37,096 nt of DNA. Origin: a gamma proteobacterium L18 (GTDB lineage Bacteria; Pseudomonadota; Gammaproteobacteria; Pseudomonadales; Pseudomonadaceae). The translations under genes were made by a program, and so were the position numbers. Of the stretch, positions 24,085 through 32,776 are shown piece after piece. Position 1 is the stretch's first letter, and each line of letters opens with the position of its first letter. The notes under the pieces were generated by a model. That model had not been told where the DNA came from. It ran no database searches and was given only the letters and a program-made list of their open reading frames with translations. The stretch spans positions 80,104 to 117,199 of the forward strand of contig KI547170.1 of the NCBI GenBank assembly GCA_000497835.1. The letters run 5' to 3'.

Positions 24085-25020
24085 GTGAGCGACAAACCCC
24101 AAGGGCCCAACGGCCACTGGCAGCTGCAGTCCATCGTCAGCCAGTTGCGCGGTGCGCGCGAGCAGTGGCGCAGTTCGAACGGGCGCAGCAGCGGCGAGCA
24201 GGGTGGGCGGCAACTGCCGTCGCGCGAGGCGGTGCGCTGCATTCTCGAACAACTGTGCGGCGCGCTGTTCCCCATGCGCCTGGGCCCGGTGGACCTGCGC
24301 GAGGAAAGCGAGGACTTCTATGTCGGCCACACCCTGGATGCGGCGCTGAATGCGCTGCTGGTGCAGGCCCGGCTTGAGTTGCGCTACGCCGCTCGCCACC
24401 AGCAGCCACAGGACGACGTGGATGCCCACGCCCGGCACCTGATCCAGGATTTCGCTGCGGCGTTGCCCGGCCTTCGCGTGCTGCTGGACACCGACGTGCT
24501 GGCCGCCTACCACGGCGACCCGGCGGCGCGCAGTGTGGATGAAGTGCTGCTGTGCTACCCCGGCATTCTGGCGATCATCCATCACCGCCTGGCCCATCAC
24601 CTGTATCGCTCCGGCCTGCCGTTGCTGGCGCGCATCAGTTCGGAGCTGGCGCATTCGGCCACGGGCATCGATATCCACCCCGGTGCGCAGATCGGGCCGA
24701 GCTTCTTTATCGACCATGGCACCGGCGTGGTGATTGGCGAGACGGCGATCATCGGTGAGCGCGTGCGCATCTACCAGGCCGTGACCCTGGGTGCCAAGCG
24801 CTTCCCGGCGGACGAGTCGGGGCAGTTGCAGAAAGGCCATCCGCGCCACCCGATTGTCGAGGACGATGTGGTGATCTACGCCGGGGCGACAATTCTGGGG
24901 CGCATTACCATCGGCAAGGGCTCGACTATCGGCGGCAACGTGTGGCTGACGCGCAGCGTGGCGGCCGGCAGCAACCTGACCCAGGCCAACCTGCAGCACG
25001 ATGACGGCACCCAGAAGTAA
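24085..25020 (+). CDS. epsC: Serine O-acetyltransferase EpsC
   Basis: A 311-residue serine acetyltransferase that makes O-acetylserine from serine and acetyl-CoA, the carbon acceptor for sulfide in cysteine synthesis. The N-terminal helical half is long, as in EpsC. The left-handed beta helix runs from about residue 190 (SATGIDIHPGAQIGPSFFIDH), with catalytic histidine-aspartate candidates in FIDHGTG and HPRHP. The start is GTG at 24085 with CAGGAGT at proper distance; the frame is open upstream but without a ribosome site. It is transcribed away from dcyD. It is probably the sulfur-starvation copy rather than the housekeeping CysE. Confidence 0.9.
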   Translation: MSDKPQGPNGHWQLQSIVSQLRGAREQWRSSNGRSSGEQGGRQLPSREAVRCILEQLCGALFPMRLGPVDLREESEDFYVGHTLDAALNALLVQARLELRYAARHQQPQDDVDAHARHLIQDFAAALPGLRVLLDTDVLAAYHGDPAARSVDEVLLCYPGILAIIHHRLAHHLYRSGLPLLARISSELAHSATGIDIHPGAQIGPSFFIDHGTGVVIGETAIIGERVRIYQAVTLGAKRFPADESGQLQKGHPRHPIVEDDVVIYAGATILGRITIGKGSTIGGNVWLTRSVAAGSNLTQANLQHDDGTQK

Positions 25021-25024
25021 CCTT

Positions 25025-25113
25025 CGTGGGAGCGGGCTCTGCCCGCGAAGGCCACACTGAGGATTGACTGATGCACCGCAGCGTTCTCTTCGCGGGCAGA
25101 GCCCGCTCCCACA
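25025..25113. repeat. REP doublet (GGGCTCTGCCC family) downstream of epsC
   Basis: Two facing GTGGGAGCGGGCTCTGCCC elements are separated by about 39 bases and start 5 bp after the epsC stop. The same family lies before epsC at 23872, so this gene is framed by two doublets of one type. Confidence 0.88.
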
Positions 25114-25191
25114 GAACCTGCATACCATTAACGGTGGTCAGGTTTCAGGGCGTCGCAGGGCGCCCGGTTTTGTCTGGAGTGGCCATCTGTG

Positions 25192-25219
25192 TTTAAATTG
25201 AACGGCTGTTCAATTTAAA
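25192..25219. promoter_or_regulatory. BetI-type operator upstream of betT
   Basis: The arms TTTAAATTGAAC and GTTCAATTTAAA are perfect 12-bp inverted repeats around GGCT. The TTGAAC/GTTCAA half-sites resemble known binding sites of BetI, the choline-responsive TetR repressor. It lies 118 bp before betT in an otherwise promoter-like stretch. betI itself is not in the window. Confidence 0.7.
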
Positions 25220-25256
25220 AGATGTTCGCGTTCCGCGTTCTACAGGAGGTCATCCC

Positions 25257-25313
25257 TTGCTGAAAACGCTCTATTCAGCTGCTTTCCCGCCTGTCGAGGT
25301 GCACTGCCAATGA
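25257..25313 (+). CDS. Candidate 18-codon leader peptide coupled to betT
   Basis: A TTG at 25257, preceded by ACAGGAGGT at 25242-25250, opens an 18-residue frame (MLKTLYSAAFPPVEVHCQ) whose TGA overlaps the betT ATG as ATGA. The ribosome site is stronger than the one before betT itself (GAGGTG). The arrangement suggests translational coupling. No homolog is known to me. Confidence 0.45.
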   Translation: MLKTLYSAAFPPVEVHCQ

Positions 25314-27313
25314 GTGCCTCGTCTACTCCCGCCAGCGGCAATGTCCGCATGAACCCACCGGTGTTCTACTTCGCCGCCAGCTTCATCCTGCTGTTCGGCA
25401 TCGTCGTCATCGCTTTCCCGCAACAAGCCGGGGCCTGGCTGACTGCCGCGCAAACCTGGGCCGCCAACACCGTTGGCTGGTATTACATGCTGGCCATGAC
25501 CCTGTATCTGGTCTTCGTGGTGGTCACCGCCTTGTCTGGCTACGGCAAGATCAAGCTCGGTGCCGACCACGACGAGCCCGAGTTCAGTTACCTGTCATGG
25601 GCCGGCATGCTGTTCGCCGCCGGCATCAGCATTACCCTGTTTTTCTTCTGCGTGTCCGAACCCCTGACCCATATGCTCACCCCGCCCCAGGGCGAGGGCG
25701 GCACCCAGGCGGCCGCGCGCCAGGCCATGCAGCTGTTGTTCCTGCACTGGGGCCTGCACGGCTGGGGCGTGTTCGCCTTCGTGGGCATGGCCCTGGCGTA
25801 CTTCGCCTACCGGCATAACCTGCCGCTGGCCCTGCGCTCGGCGCTGTACCCGCTGATCGGCAAGCGCATCAACGGCCCCATTGGCTATGCGGTGGACGGC
25901 TTCGGCATCATCGCCACGGTGTTCGGCCTGGGCGCCGACATGGGCTTTGGCGTGCTGCACTTGAACTCCGGCCTCGACATCCTTTTCGGCGTGCCGCACA
26001 CCCAGTGGGTGCAGGTGATCCTGATCACGCTGATGATGGGCGCGGCGATCATCGTTGCCGTATCCGGCGTGGACAAGGGCGTGCGGGTGATGTCCGACAT
26101 CAACATGCTGCTGGCTGTCGCGCTGCTGCTGTTCGTGCTGTTCGCCGGCCCCACCCAGCACCTGCTGACCACCCTGATCCAGAACGTCGGCGACTACCTG
26201 GGCGCGCTGCCGTCCAAGAGTTTCGACGTGTACGCCTACGACAAGCCCAGTGACTGGCTGGGCAACTGGACGGTGTTCTACTGGGCCTGGTGGATCGCGT
26301 GGGCGCCGTTTGTGGGGCTGTTCATCGCCCGTATCTCCCGTGGCCGCACCATCCGTGAGTTCGTCTTCGGGGTACTGCTGATCCCGCTGGGCTTTACCCT
26401 GGCGTGGATGTCGATCTTCGGCAACAGCGCCATCGACATGGTGCTCAACCACGGCATGACCGCGCTGGGCCAGTCGGCCCTGGCCGACCCGGCCAAGACC
26501 CTGTACCTGCTGCTGCAGACCTATCCGTGGAGCCGCGAAGTCATCGCCGTCACGGTGTTCATCAGCTTCGTGTTCTTCGTCACCTCGGCAGACTCGGGCA
26601 CCGTGGTGCTTTCCACCCTGTCGGCCCGTGGCGGCAACGCCGACGAAGATGGGCCCAAGTGGCTGCGGGTGTTCTGGGGCGTGATGACCGCAGTGGTCAC
26701 CAGCGGCCTGCTGTTCGCCGGCAGCATCGACTCGCTGAAATCGGCGGTGGTGCTCACCTCGCTGCCGTTCTCGCTGATTTTGCTGGCGATGATGTGGGGC
26801 CTGCACAAGGCGTTCTACCTGGAGTCCCAGCGCAAGATTGCGCAGATGTACTCCCTGGCCCCGGTAGCCACCAACGCCCGTCGCGGCCGCGGCGGCTGGC
26901 GCCAGCGCCTCAGCCAGGCCGTGCATTTCCCGTCGCGCGACGAGGTGTACCGCTTCATGGACACCTTGGTGCGCCCGGCCATCGAGGAAGTCTCGGCGGT
27001 GTTCACCGAGAAAGGCCTGAAGGTGGTGACCCAGGAAGACCTGAGCCACGACCAAGTCAGCCTGGAGATTGGCCACGGCGAAGAGCGGCCGTTCATCTAC
27101 CAGGTGCAGATGCGCGGGTATTTCACCCCTTCGTTTGCACGGGGTGGCATGGGCACCAAGGAGTTGAAGAACCGTCGTTACTACCGCGCCGAGGTGCATC
27201 TGGCCGAGGGCAGCCAGGACTATGACCTGGTGGGCTACACCCGCGAGCAGGTGATCAACGACATCCTGGACCAGTACGAGCGGCATATGCAGTTTCTGCA
27301 CATGGTGCGCTAG
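25310..27313 (+). CDS. betT: BCCT-family choline transporter BetT
   Basis: A 667-residue inner-membrane transporter of the betaine/choline/carnitine family with twelve expected helices (about residues 15-510) and a long cytoplasmic C-terminal tail typical of BetT. Family marks are GMLFAAGISITLFFFCVSEP, GFGVLHLNSGLDILFG and the signature FYWAWWIAWAPFVGLFIARI, followed by SRGRTIREFV. The tail carries PAIEEVSAVFTEKGLKV and FIYQVQMRGYFTPSF. BetT uses proton-motive force to take in choline, a source of glycine betaine, carbon and nitrogen. The operator upstream fits control by BetI. ATG at 25310 overlaps the stop of a possible leader peptide. Confidence 0.93.
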   Translation: MSASSTPASGNVRMNPPVFYFAASFILLFGIVVIAFPQQAGAWLTAAQTWAANTVGWYYMLAMTLYLVFVVVTALSGYGKIKLGADHDEPEFSYLSWAGMLFAAGISITLFFFCVSEPLTHMLTPPQGEGGTQAAARQAMQLLFLHWGLHGWGVFAFVGMALAYFAYRHNLPLALRSALYPLIGKRINGPIGYAVDGFGIIATVFGLGADMGFGVLHLNSGLDILFGVPHTQWVQVILITLMMGAAIIVAVSGVDKGVRVMSDINMLLAVALLLFVLFAGPTQHLLTTLIQNVGDYLGALPSKSFDVYAYDKPSDWLGNWTVFYWAWWIAWAPFVGLFIARISRGRTIREFVFGVLLIPLGFTLAWMSIFGNSAIDMVLNHGMTALGQSALADPAKTLYLLLQTYPWSREVIAVTVFISFVFFVTSADSGTVVLSTLSARGGNADEDGPKWLRVFWGVMTAVVTSGLLFAGSIDSLKSAVVLTSLPFSLILLAMMWGLHKAFYLESQRKIAQMYSLAPVATNARRGRGGWRQRLSQAVHFPSRDEVYRFMDTLVRPAIEEVSAVFTEKGLKVVTQEDLSHDQVSLEIGHGEERPFIYQVQMRGYFTPSFARGGMGTKELKNRRYYRAEVHLAEGSQDYDLVGYTREQVINDILDQYERHMQFLHMVR

Positions 27314-27342
27314 GTAGACCGGCCATTTCCGGCGCTACCGCT

Positions 27343-27438
27343 GGCCTCATCGCGAGCAAGCTTTGCTCCCACAGTGTAAAGCCGACCACGGTGGATGCCA
27401 TCACACTGTGGGAGCAAAGCTTGCTCGCGAGAGGGCCT
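27343..27438. repeat. REP doublet between betT and the SDR gene
   Basis: Facing GCGAGCAAGCTTTGCTCCCACAG elements have a spacer that extends the stem (CAGTGTAAAG and CACACTG). It lies between two convergent genes and probably serves as a 3' element for both. Confidence 0.9.
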
Positions 27439-27465
27439 AGAGATCGACGCAGACATTGAGCCGAC

Positions 27466-28194
27466 TCAAACAATCCCCCCATTGGCCCGCAGCGTCTGCC
27501 CATTCACCCAGCCGCCATCCGGCCCCGCCAGGAACGCCACCACCCCGGCGATATCCTCCGGCTGCCCCAGCCGCTCCAGCGGCGGCAGTTTGGCGAAGTG
27601 CAGGATCTGCTCTTCACTTTTGCCGGTCAAAAACAATTCCGTCGCCACGGGCCCCGGTGCCACGGCGTTGACGGTGATCTGCCGGCCGCGCAGCTCCTTC
27701 GCAAACACATGGGTCATGGACTCCACCGCTGCCTTGCTGGCGTTGTAGAGGGCGTAACCCGGCAGTTTCAGGCCCAGCGCCGAGCTGGAGAAGTTGATCA
27801 CCCGGCCACCGTCGTTCAGGCGTGTGGCGGCTTCGCGCAGGGTGTTGAAGGTGCCGCGGGTGTTGATGGCGAAGATCTGGTCGTACAGTTCGTCCGAGGT
27901 CTCGGCGATGGGGGCGGGCTTCATGATGCCGGCGTTGTTGACCAGCACGTCGACCTTGCCCAGCTGCTGTTCGGTGGCGTCGAACAATGCGCGCACTTCG
28001 CTGCTGTTGGCGACGTTGGCTTTGACGGCAATGGCCTGGCCGCCGGCGGCCATTATCTGGCTGACCAGCGCCTCGGCCTCGTAAGCGCTGCTGGCGTAGT
28101 TGACGGCTACCGCGAAGCCGTCGCGGGCCAGGCGTTGGGCGATGACGGCGCCGATGCCGCGAGAGGCGCCGGTGACGATGGCTACTTTGCTCAT
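27466..28194 (-). CDS. Short-chain dehydrogenase/reductase
   Basis: A 242-residue classical SDR. The cofactor loop is TGASRGIG (8-15), NNAG is at 86-89, catalytic serine 137 or 138 lies in NFSSS, and Y150 and K154 form YNASK. The residues after the glycine loop (VNYASS) favour NADP(H). The start at 28194 gives the canonical N-terminus MSKVAIVTG. It is divergent from a LysR gene 115 bp away, which probably regulates it. The substrate is unknown, and a link with sulfur metabolism is not evident. Confidence 0.9.
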   Translation of the reverse strand: MSKVAIVTGASRGIGAVIAQRLARDGFAVAVNYASSAYEAEALVSQIMAAGGQAIAVKANVANSSEVRALFDATEQQLGKVDVLVNNAGIMKPAPIAETSDELYDQIFAINTRGTFNTLREAATRLNDGGRVINFSSSALGLKLPGYALYNASKAAVESMTHVFAKELRGRQITVNAVAPGPVATELFLTGKSEEQILHFAKLPPLERLGQPEDIAGVVAFLAGPDGGWVNGQTLRANGGIV

Positions 28195-28309
28195 GGGGGA
28201 AGTCCTGTGTCGGGTGGCTGTGGGGCAAAGATTCACAGGTTTACCCAACCCGATAAATGCGCCAGAGTTGCCTTGACTGTTCAATCCACGCCAACAATCA
28301 GGGGGCCGC

Positions 28310-29197
28310 ATGGACCAGGTTCGCGCCATGAAAATCTTCGTGCGTATCTTTGAACGCAGCAGCTTTACCCAGGCCGCCGAAGACCTGGGCATGCCCCGCG
28401 CCACCCTGACCCACACCCTCAATCAATTCGAAGCCTGGCTGGGCACGCGGTTGCTGGAACGCAGCACCCGGCGGGTGCGGCCGACGCTGGATGGCCAAGC
28501 CTATTACGCCCGCTGCGTGCAGTTGCTGGCGGAGTTGGAGGAGGCTGAGCTGGCATTCCGGCAGGTGGCGCCCAAAGGGCGTTTGCGGGTGGACCTGCAT
28601 GGCTCGCTGGCCAGCTACTTCGTGGTGCCGGCGTTGCCGGAGTTCATGGCGCGCTACCCGGATATCGAGCTGTCGTTGAGCGAGGCGGATCGCTTTGTCG
28701 ACCTGATCGAGGAGGGCGTGGATTGCGTGGTGCGGGCGGGCAACCTGGGGGATTCATCACTGATCGGGCGGCGGGTGGCGAATTTGCCTCAAGTGACGTG
28801 CGCCAGTCCTGGGTATCTGCGTTTGCATGGGGAGCCGAAGACCTTGGCAGATTTGCAGGGGCACAAGGCGGTGAATTACGTGTCACGCGCTTCGGGCAAG
28901 GCGTTCCCCTTCGAATTCATGGTTGATGGCGACGTGGTGGAAGTGCAGGTGCCGGGGGCGATCTCGGTGTTTGGCACGCAGATCTACGCGGCGTCGGCGA
29001 TTGCCGGGTTGGGGTTGTTTCAGGTACCGCGGTATCGGGTGGCGTTGCCCATCGAGCAGGGGCTGTTGCGCGAAGTGCTGCCCCAGTTCGCACCGCCGCC
29101 GATGCCGGTGTCGGTGCTGTACCCGCAGAACCGCCATATGGCGCCGCGGGTGCGGGTATTTGTGGATTGGGTGGCTGAGGTGTTTGGCAGAGGCTGA
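28310..29197 (+). CDS. LysR-family transcriptional regulator
   Basis: A 295-residue regulator with an N-terminal winged helix-turn-helix (about 1-60, FTQAAEDLGMPRATLTHTLN, then LGTRLLERSTRRVRPT) and a periplasmic-binding-like effector domain. ATG at 28310 follows AGGGGG. Its sequence suggests the CrgA/DsdC-like branch that often sits next to oxidoreductases. The 115-bp divergent interval with the SDR gene is the likely site of binding; TTGACT at 28272 could be part of its own promoter. Confidence 0.9.
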   Translation: MDQVRAMKIFVRIFERSSFTQAAEDLGMPRATLTHTLNQFEAWLGTRLLERSTRRVRPTLDGQAYYARCVQLLAELEEAELAFRQVAPKGRLRVDLHGSLASYFVVPALPEFMARYPDIELSLSEADRFVDLIEEGVDCVVRAGNLGDSSLIGRRVANLPQVTCASPGYLRLHGEPKTLADLQGHKAVNYVSRASGKAFPFEFMVDGDVVEVQVPGAISVFGTQIYAASAIAGLGLFQVPRYRVALPIEQGLLREVLPQFAPPPMPVSVLYPQNRHMAPRVRVFVDWVAEVFGRG

Positions 29198-29198
29198 T

Positions 29199-29286
29199 GG
29201 CCTCATCGCGAGCAAGCTTTGCTCCCACGGTTAACACCTCAGGCACGGTGTACTCTGTGGGAGCAAAGCTTGCTCGCGATGAAGCC
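29199..29286. repeat. REP doublet between LysR and LacI genes
   Basis: Facing GCGAGCAAGCTTTGCTCCCAC elements start at 29199, 1 bp after the LysR gene ends, and finish 10 bp before the convergent LacI gene ends. It is therefore a shared 3' element. Confidence 0.9.
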
Positions 29287-29296
29287 ACCACTGATG

Positions 29297-30322
29297 TCAG
29301 GCGCTTTCGCGCTCAATCAGCCGGCACTCCAGCAGATTCAGGCGCTCAACCTCCACCTCGCCCAGACTCTCCAGCACCCGCGTCGCCGCCAACACTCCAA
29401 TCTCCAGCGCCGGCGGCTTGATGGTGGTCAAGCTGGGCATCAGCATCTCGGCAAACGGATAATCGCCAAACCCCACCACCGCGCAGTCCCCGGGGATCTT
29501 CACCCCCGCCCGCTGCCCGGCCAGCAGCCCGCCCGCCGCCAGGTTGTCGTTGGCAAAGATGATCGCCTGGGGCGGCCGTTCGCTGGCCATCAACGCCTGC
29601 ATCGCCTGCTTGCCCGCCTCGAACGGTGCCAGGCCTTCCTGCGGCGCATACACCTGCGGCTCAAGCCCCAGCTCGGTCATGGTCGCGCTGTAACCGTCAC
29701 GCCGTTCCAGCGCGCTGAAGTCGCCAGCCGCACTGTTCTGCACGAAGGCGATGCGCCGGTAGCCTTTGTCATGCAGGTAACGCGCAGCCGTGACCCCGAC
29801 CTGGAAATGCGAAAAACCGATCTGGATCGGGCTGCGTTCAGGCCGGTAGTCCCAGGTCTCGATCAGCGGAATATCGGCCTCGGCGATCATCTTCTCGGTC
29901 GCCTCGCTGTGGAAATGGCTGGTCAGTACCAGGGCGGCAGGCGACCAGCCGAGAAAAGCACGCACCGCGCTTTCCTCCTGCTCCACCGAGAAGTAACTGG
30001 AGGCCAGCAGCAACTGATAGCCATGGCGATTCAAGGTGTCGCTGAACCCCTGAATGGTGCTGGCGAAAATCGGCCCGGAGATGTTCGGAATCACCATCCC
30101 GACAATCCGCCCGCGCGCCGACGCCAGCCCACCGGCCACCAGGTTGGGCACATAACCCAGCTCATCCACCGCCGCCTTGATGCGCTCGCGACGCTCGGGC
30201 GACACCTGGTCCGGCTGGTTGAAGTAGCGCGACACAGTGATCGCCGACACCTGCGCATGCCGCGCCACGGTGTTCAGCGTGACCCGACCGGCGCCACGCC
30301 GCTTGCGCTTGTCTTCGCTCAC
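29297..30322 (-). CDS. LacI-family repressor, GntR (gluconate)-like subgroup
   Basis: A 341-residue LacI-type regulator. The DNA-binding helix-turn-helix and hinge cover about residues 14-68 (LNTVARHAQVSAITVSRYFN, then LGYVPNLVAGGLASARG), followed by a two-lobe sugar-binding-like effector domain. Segments such as LVLTSHFHSEAT and VVGFGDYPFAEMLMPSL recall gluconate repressor GntR. The start is GTG with AGGAGG just upstream. It is divergent from the TonB-receptor operon, with a perfect LacI-type operator between. A sugar-acid-like ligand is implied by the subgroup, which is unusual next to sulfonate genes. Confidence 0.9.
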   Translation of the reverse strand: MSEDKRKRRGAGRVTLNTVARHAQVSAITVSRYFNQPDQVSPERRERIKAAVDELGYVPNLVAGGLASARGRIVGMVIPNISGPIFASTIQGFSDTLNRHGYQLLLASSYFSVEQEESAVRAFLGWSPAALVLTSHFHSEATEKMIAEADIPLIETWDYRPERSPIQIGFSHFQVGVTAARYLHDKGYRRIAFVQNSAAGDFSALERRDGYSATMTELGLEPQVYAPQEGLAPFEAGKQAMQALMASERPPQAIIFANDNLAAGGLLAGQRAGVKIPGDCAVVGFGDYPFAEMLMPSLTTIKPPALEIGVLAATRVLESLGEVEVERLNLLECRLIERESA

Positions 30323-30372
30323 CTGTGCCTCCTGATAAAACCTAAACGCATATAAAAGTAATTTTTCAGTAT

Positions 30373-30421
30373 TGGACGGTCTATGTCCGGATTGCCGATA
30401 CTTTCGATGTTAGCGCTAACA
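30373..30421 (+). promoter_or_regulatory. Promoter and LacI-type operator of the sulfonate module
   Basis: TTGGAC (30373-30378) and GATACT (30397-30402), 18 bp apart, look like a sigma-70 promoter. The perfect 14-bp palindrome TGTTAGCGCTAACA follows at 30408-30421, at about the expected transcription start, where a bound repressor would block RNA polymerase. The operator closely fits those of GntR-type LacI proteins. The resulting leader before the receptor ATG is about 128 bases. Confidence 0.75.
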
Positions 30422-30536
30422 AAGTGCTTTGTCTGCTACTCGCTCGAGCGAATGCCCAAGACACCTTTCTGCGAAACGACAGACGCAGTGGCCGCAGAGC
30501 CACGGCCAGGGCACAACCTTCGAGCAGGGCATCGAC

Positions 30537-32774
30537 ATGCAAAACCGATTTGGGGATCGCTTCAAAACCACCACCTTGGCCCAGGCCTTCGGCTGGACCT
30601 TGGCCGCCTGCGCTGCCATGCCGTTGGGCGCTGTGCAGGCAGCCGATGCTGCGGCGACAGACAGCAGCGCCGAGCCGACGCTGAAGTCGGTGACCGTCAC
30701 CGCCACCCGCCGCGAAGAGTCGCTGCAGAAGGTGCCCGTGGCCGTGACCGTAGTGGACGGCGAGCAGTTGGGGCGTGAAAACCGCACCAACATCGAAAGC
30801 ATCGTCCAGCAGATCCCCACGGTGAATTTCCGCACCGGCGCCTCCAACAAGGACACCTCGCTGTTCATCCGCGGCGTGGGCACCATCTCCACCTCGCCGG
30901 GCGTGGAGCCGACCGTGGCCACCGTGGTCGACGGCGTGGTGTACGGCCGCCCGGGCATGGCCACCCTCGACCTGCTGGACCTGGAGCGCATCGAAGTGCT
31001 GCGCGGCCCCCAGGGCACCCTGTTCGGCAAGAACGCCTCGGCGGGCGTGCTCAACATCACCACCAAGGCACCCACCGACGAGACCCACGGTTACGTGGAA
31101 CAGTCCTACTACCAGGGCAACGAAAGCCGCACCCGGTTCGGCATTGGCGGCACGCTGATCCCCGGCACCCTGAAGGGCAACCTCACTACCCTGGTCAGCA
31201 GCTACGACGGCAACGTCGACAACAAGGCCAACGGCCAGGAAGTGAACGGCTACAACCGCAAGGGCGTGCGCGGCAAACTGGAATTCACCCCCAACGATGA
31301 CGTCAAGCTGACCCTGTCAGCCGACTACATGAACTCCGGCAGCGACGCGCCCAACGGCGTGGTCAGCAGCACCAGCAGCACGGCGTTCGCCGGTGCCCTG
31401 TCGCCGGTCAATGCCACCTCGCACAACCGCGATATCAACAGCGACTACCGCACCCATGTTGACGACATCAACAAGGGCCTGTCCGCGCAACTGGACTGGA
31501 ACCTGGGCGACTACACCCTGACCTCTATCACCGCTTGGCGCGGCTGGAACAACGATCAGTGGCAGGATGCCGACCGTCTGTCCACTATCAGTGCCGCCTT
31601 CCCCGGCATTCAGGACAAAGGCACCCTGGACTACGACCAGTACAGCCAGGAAATCCGCTTGGCCTCGCCCAAGGGCGAGTTCCTGGAATACGTGGGCGGC
31701 CTGTACTACATGCACGCCAAGGACAAGGAAACCTACGGTCGCACGCTGATCACCACCACGGCCACCAACAGCGGCCTGGCCAACTACAGCACCACCAGCG
31801 ACAGCTACGCGGTATTCGGCGAGAACACCTTCAACTTCACGCCCACCTTCCGCGGCATCGCCGGCCTGCGCTGGACCCACGACGAGCTCAAGTACGACCA
31901 TGAACGTACCTCCACCTCGGCCGTGGCGGTGAGTGGCATCAACCCTGCCACCAGCAGCTCCGGCGACACCAATGCCGAAGGCTGGTCGGGCCGCCTGGGC
32001 TTGCAGTACGACCTCAGCGACAACGTCACCAGTTACCTGACCTATTCGCGCGGCTACAAGGGCCCGGCCTACAACGTGTTCTTCAACATGCAGCCGCGCG
32101 ACACCCAGGCCCTCAAGCCGGAAACCTCCAATACCTGGGAAGTGGGCATCAAGGCCACCAGCTGGAACAACCGCCTCACTACCAACCTGGCCGTGTTCCA
32201 CAGCGATTACGACAACTACCAGGCCAACTTCTACGACACTGTGGCCGGCCAGGTGGTTACCCGGTTGATCAACGCCGGTACGGTCAGCACCGAAGGTGTG
32301 GAGGGTGACTGGGCCTTGCAGGCCACTCGCAACCTGAAACTGTCCGGCGCGTTCGCCTACACCCACGCGCGCATCGACCAGTTCAGCTGCCCGGCCGGCG
32401 CCGCCGCGTCGTGCAACGTCAACGGCAAGACCCTGCCGTTCAGCCCGGACTGGAAAACCTACGTGCGCGCCGACTACGACATCCCGCTGGACAACGGCAT
32501 GGATATCGAGCTGGGCACCGATTACAACTGGCAGAGCGAAGTGCAGTACGACATCAGCCAGAACCCCGACACCAAGCAGGGCGCCTACGGCATCTGGAAC
32601 GCCAGCGTGGCCCTGGCCGACTACAACAGCGGCTGGCGCGTATCGCTGGAGGGCAAGAACCTGCTCGACAAGTCTTACTCGCCCCTGCTGGCCAGCGGCA
32701 GCGGCTACGTTTACCGCGCGGTACCGCGTGACGACCAACGTTACTTCGGCATTCAAGTACGCAAGGACTTCTGA
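30537..32774 (+). CDS. TonB-dependent outer-membrane receptor
   Basis: A 745-residue receptor. Signal peptide about 1-35 (ending GAVQA), TonB box region LKSVTVTATRREESLQ (about 49-64), plug domain (about 65-190; VLRGPQGTLFGKNASAGVLN) and a 22-strand barrel ending in the aromatic-terminated GIQVRKDF. No N-terminal signalling domain, so it is not a sigma/anti-sigma-linked receptor. The ATG at 30537 is chosen because a signal peptide starts there; an upstream in-frame start at 30429 would add a 36-residue non-signal extension. It is 2 bp upstream of an FMN monooxygenase gene, suggesting it imports that enzyme's substrate, not a siderophore. Confidence 0.9.
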   Translation: MQNRFGDRFKTTTLAQAFGWTLAACAAMPLGAVQAADAAATDSSAEPTLKSVTVTATRREESLQKVPVAVTVVDGEQLGRENRTNIESIVQQIPTVNFRTGASNKDTSLFIRGVGTISTSPGVEPTVATVVDGVVYGRPGMATLDLLDLERIEVLRGPQGTLFGKNASAGVLNITTKAPTDETHGYVEQSYYQGNESRTRFGIGGTLIPGTLKGNLTTLVSSYDGNVDNKANGQEVNGYNRKGVRGKLEFTPNDDVKLTLSADYMNSGSDAPNGVVSSTSSTAFAGALSPVNATSHNRDINSDYRTHVDDINKGLSAQLDWNLGDYTLTSITAWRGWNNDQWQDADRLSTISAAFPGIQDKGTLDYDQYSQEIRLASPKGEFLEYVGGLYYMHAKDKETYGRTLITTTATNSGLANYSTTSDSYAVFGENTFNFTPTFRGIAGLRWTHDELKYDHERTSTSAVAVSGINPATSSSGDTNAEGWSGRLGLQYDLSDNVTSYLTYSRGYKGPAYNVFFNMQPRDTQALKPETSNTWEVGIKATSWNNRLTTNLAVFHSDYDNYQANFYDTVAGQVVTRLINAGTVSTEGVEGDWALQATRNLKLSGAFAYTHARIDQFSCPAGAAASCNVNGKTLPFSPDWKTYVRADYDIPLDNGMDIELGTDYNWQSEVQYDISQNPDTKQGAYGIWNASVALADYNSGWRVSLEGKNLLDKSYSPLLASGSGYVYRAVPRDDQRYFGIQVRKDF

Positions 32775-32776
32775 CC

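Noticed and set aside
30429..30536. N-terminal extension of the TonB receptor from ATG 30429
   Set aside because: It would place 36 non-hydrophobic residues before the signal peptide; ATG 30537 gives a standard signal sequence, and 30429 lies only 8 bp from the operator.
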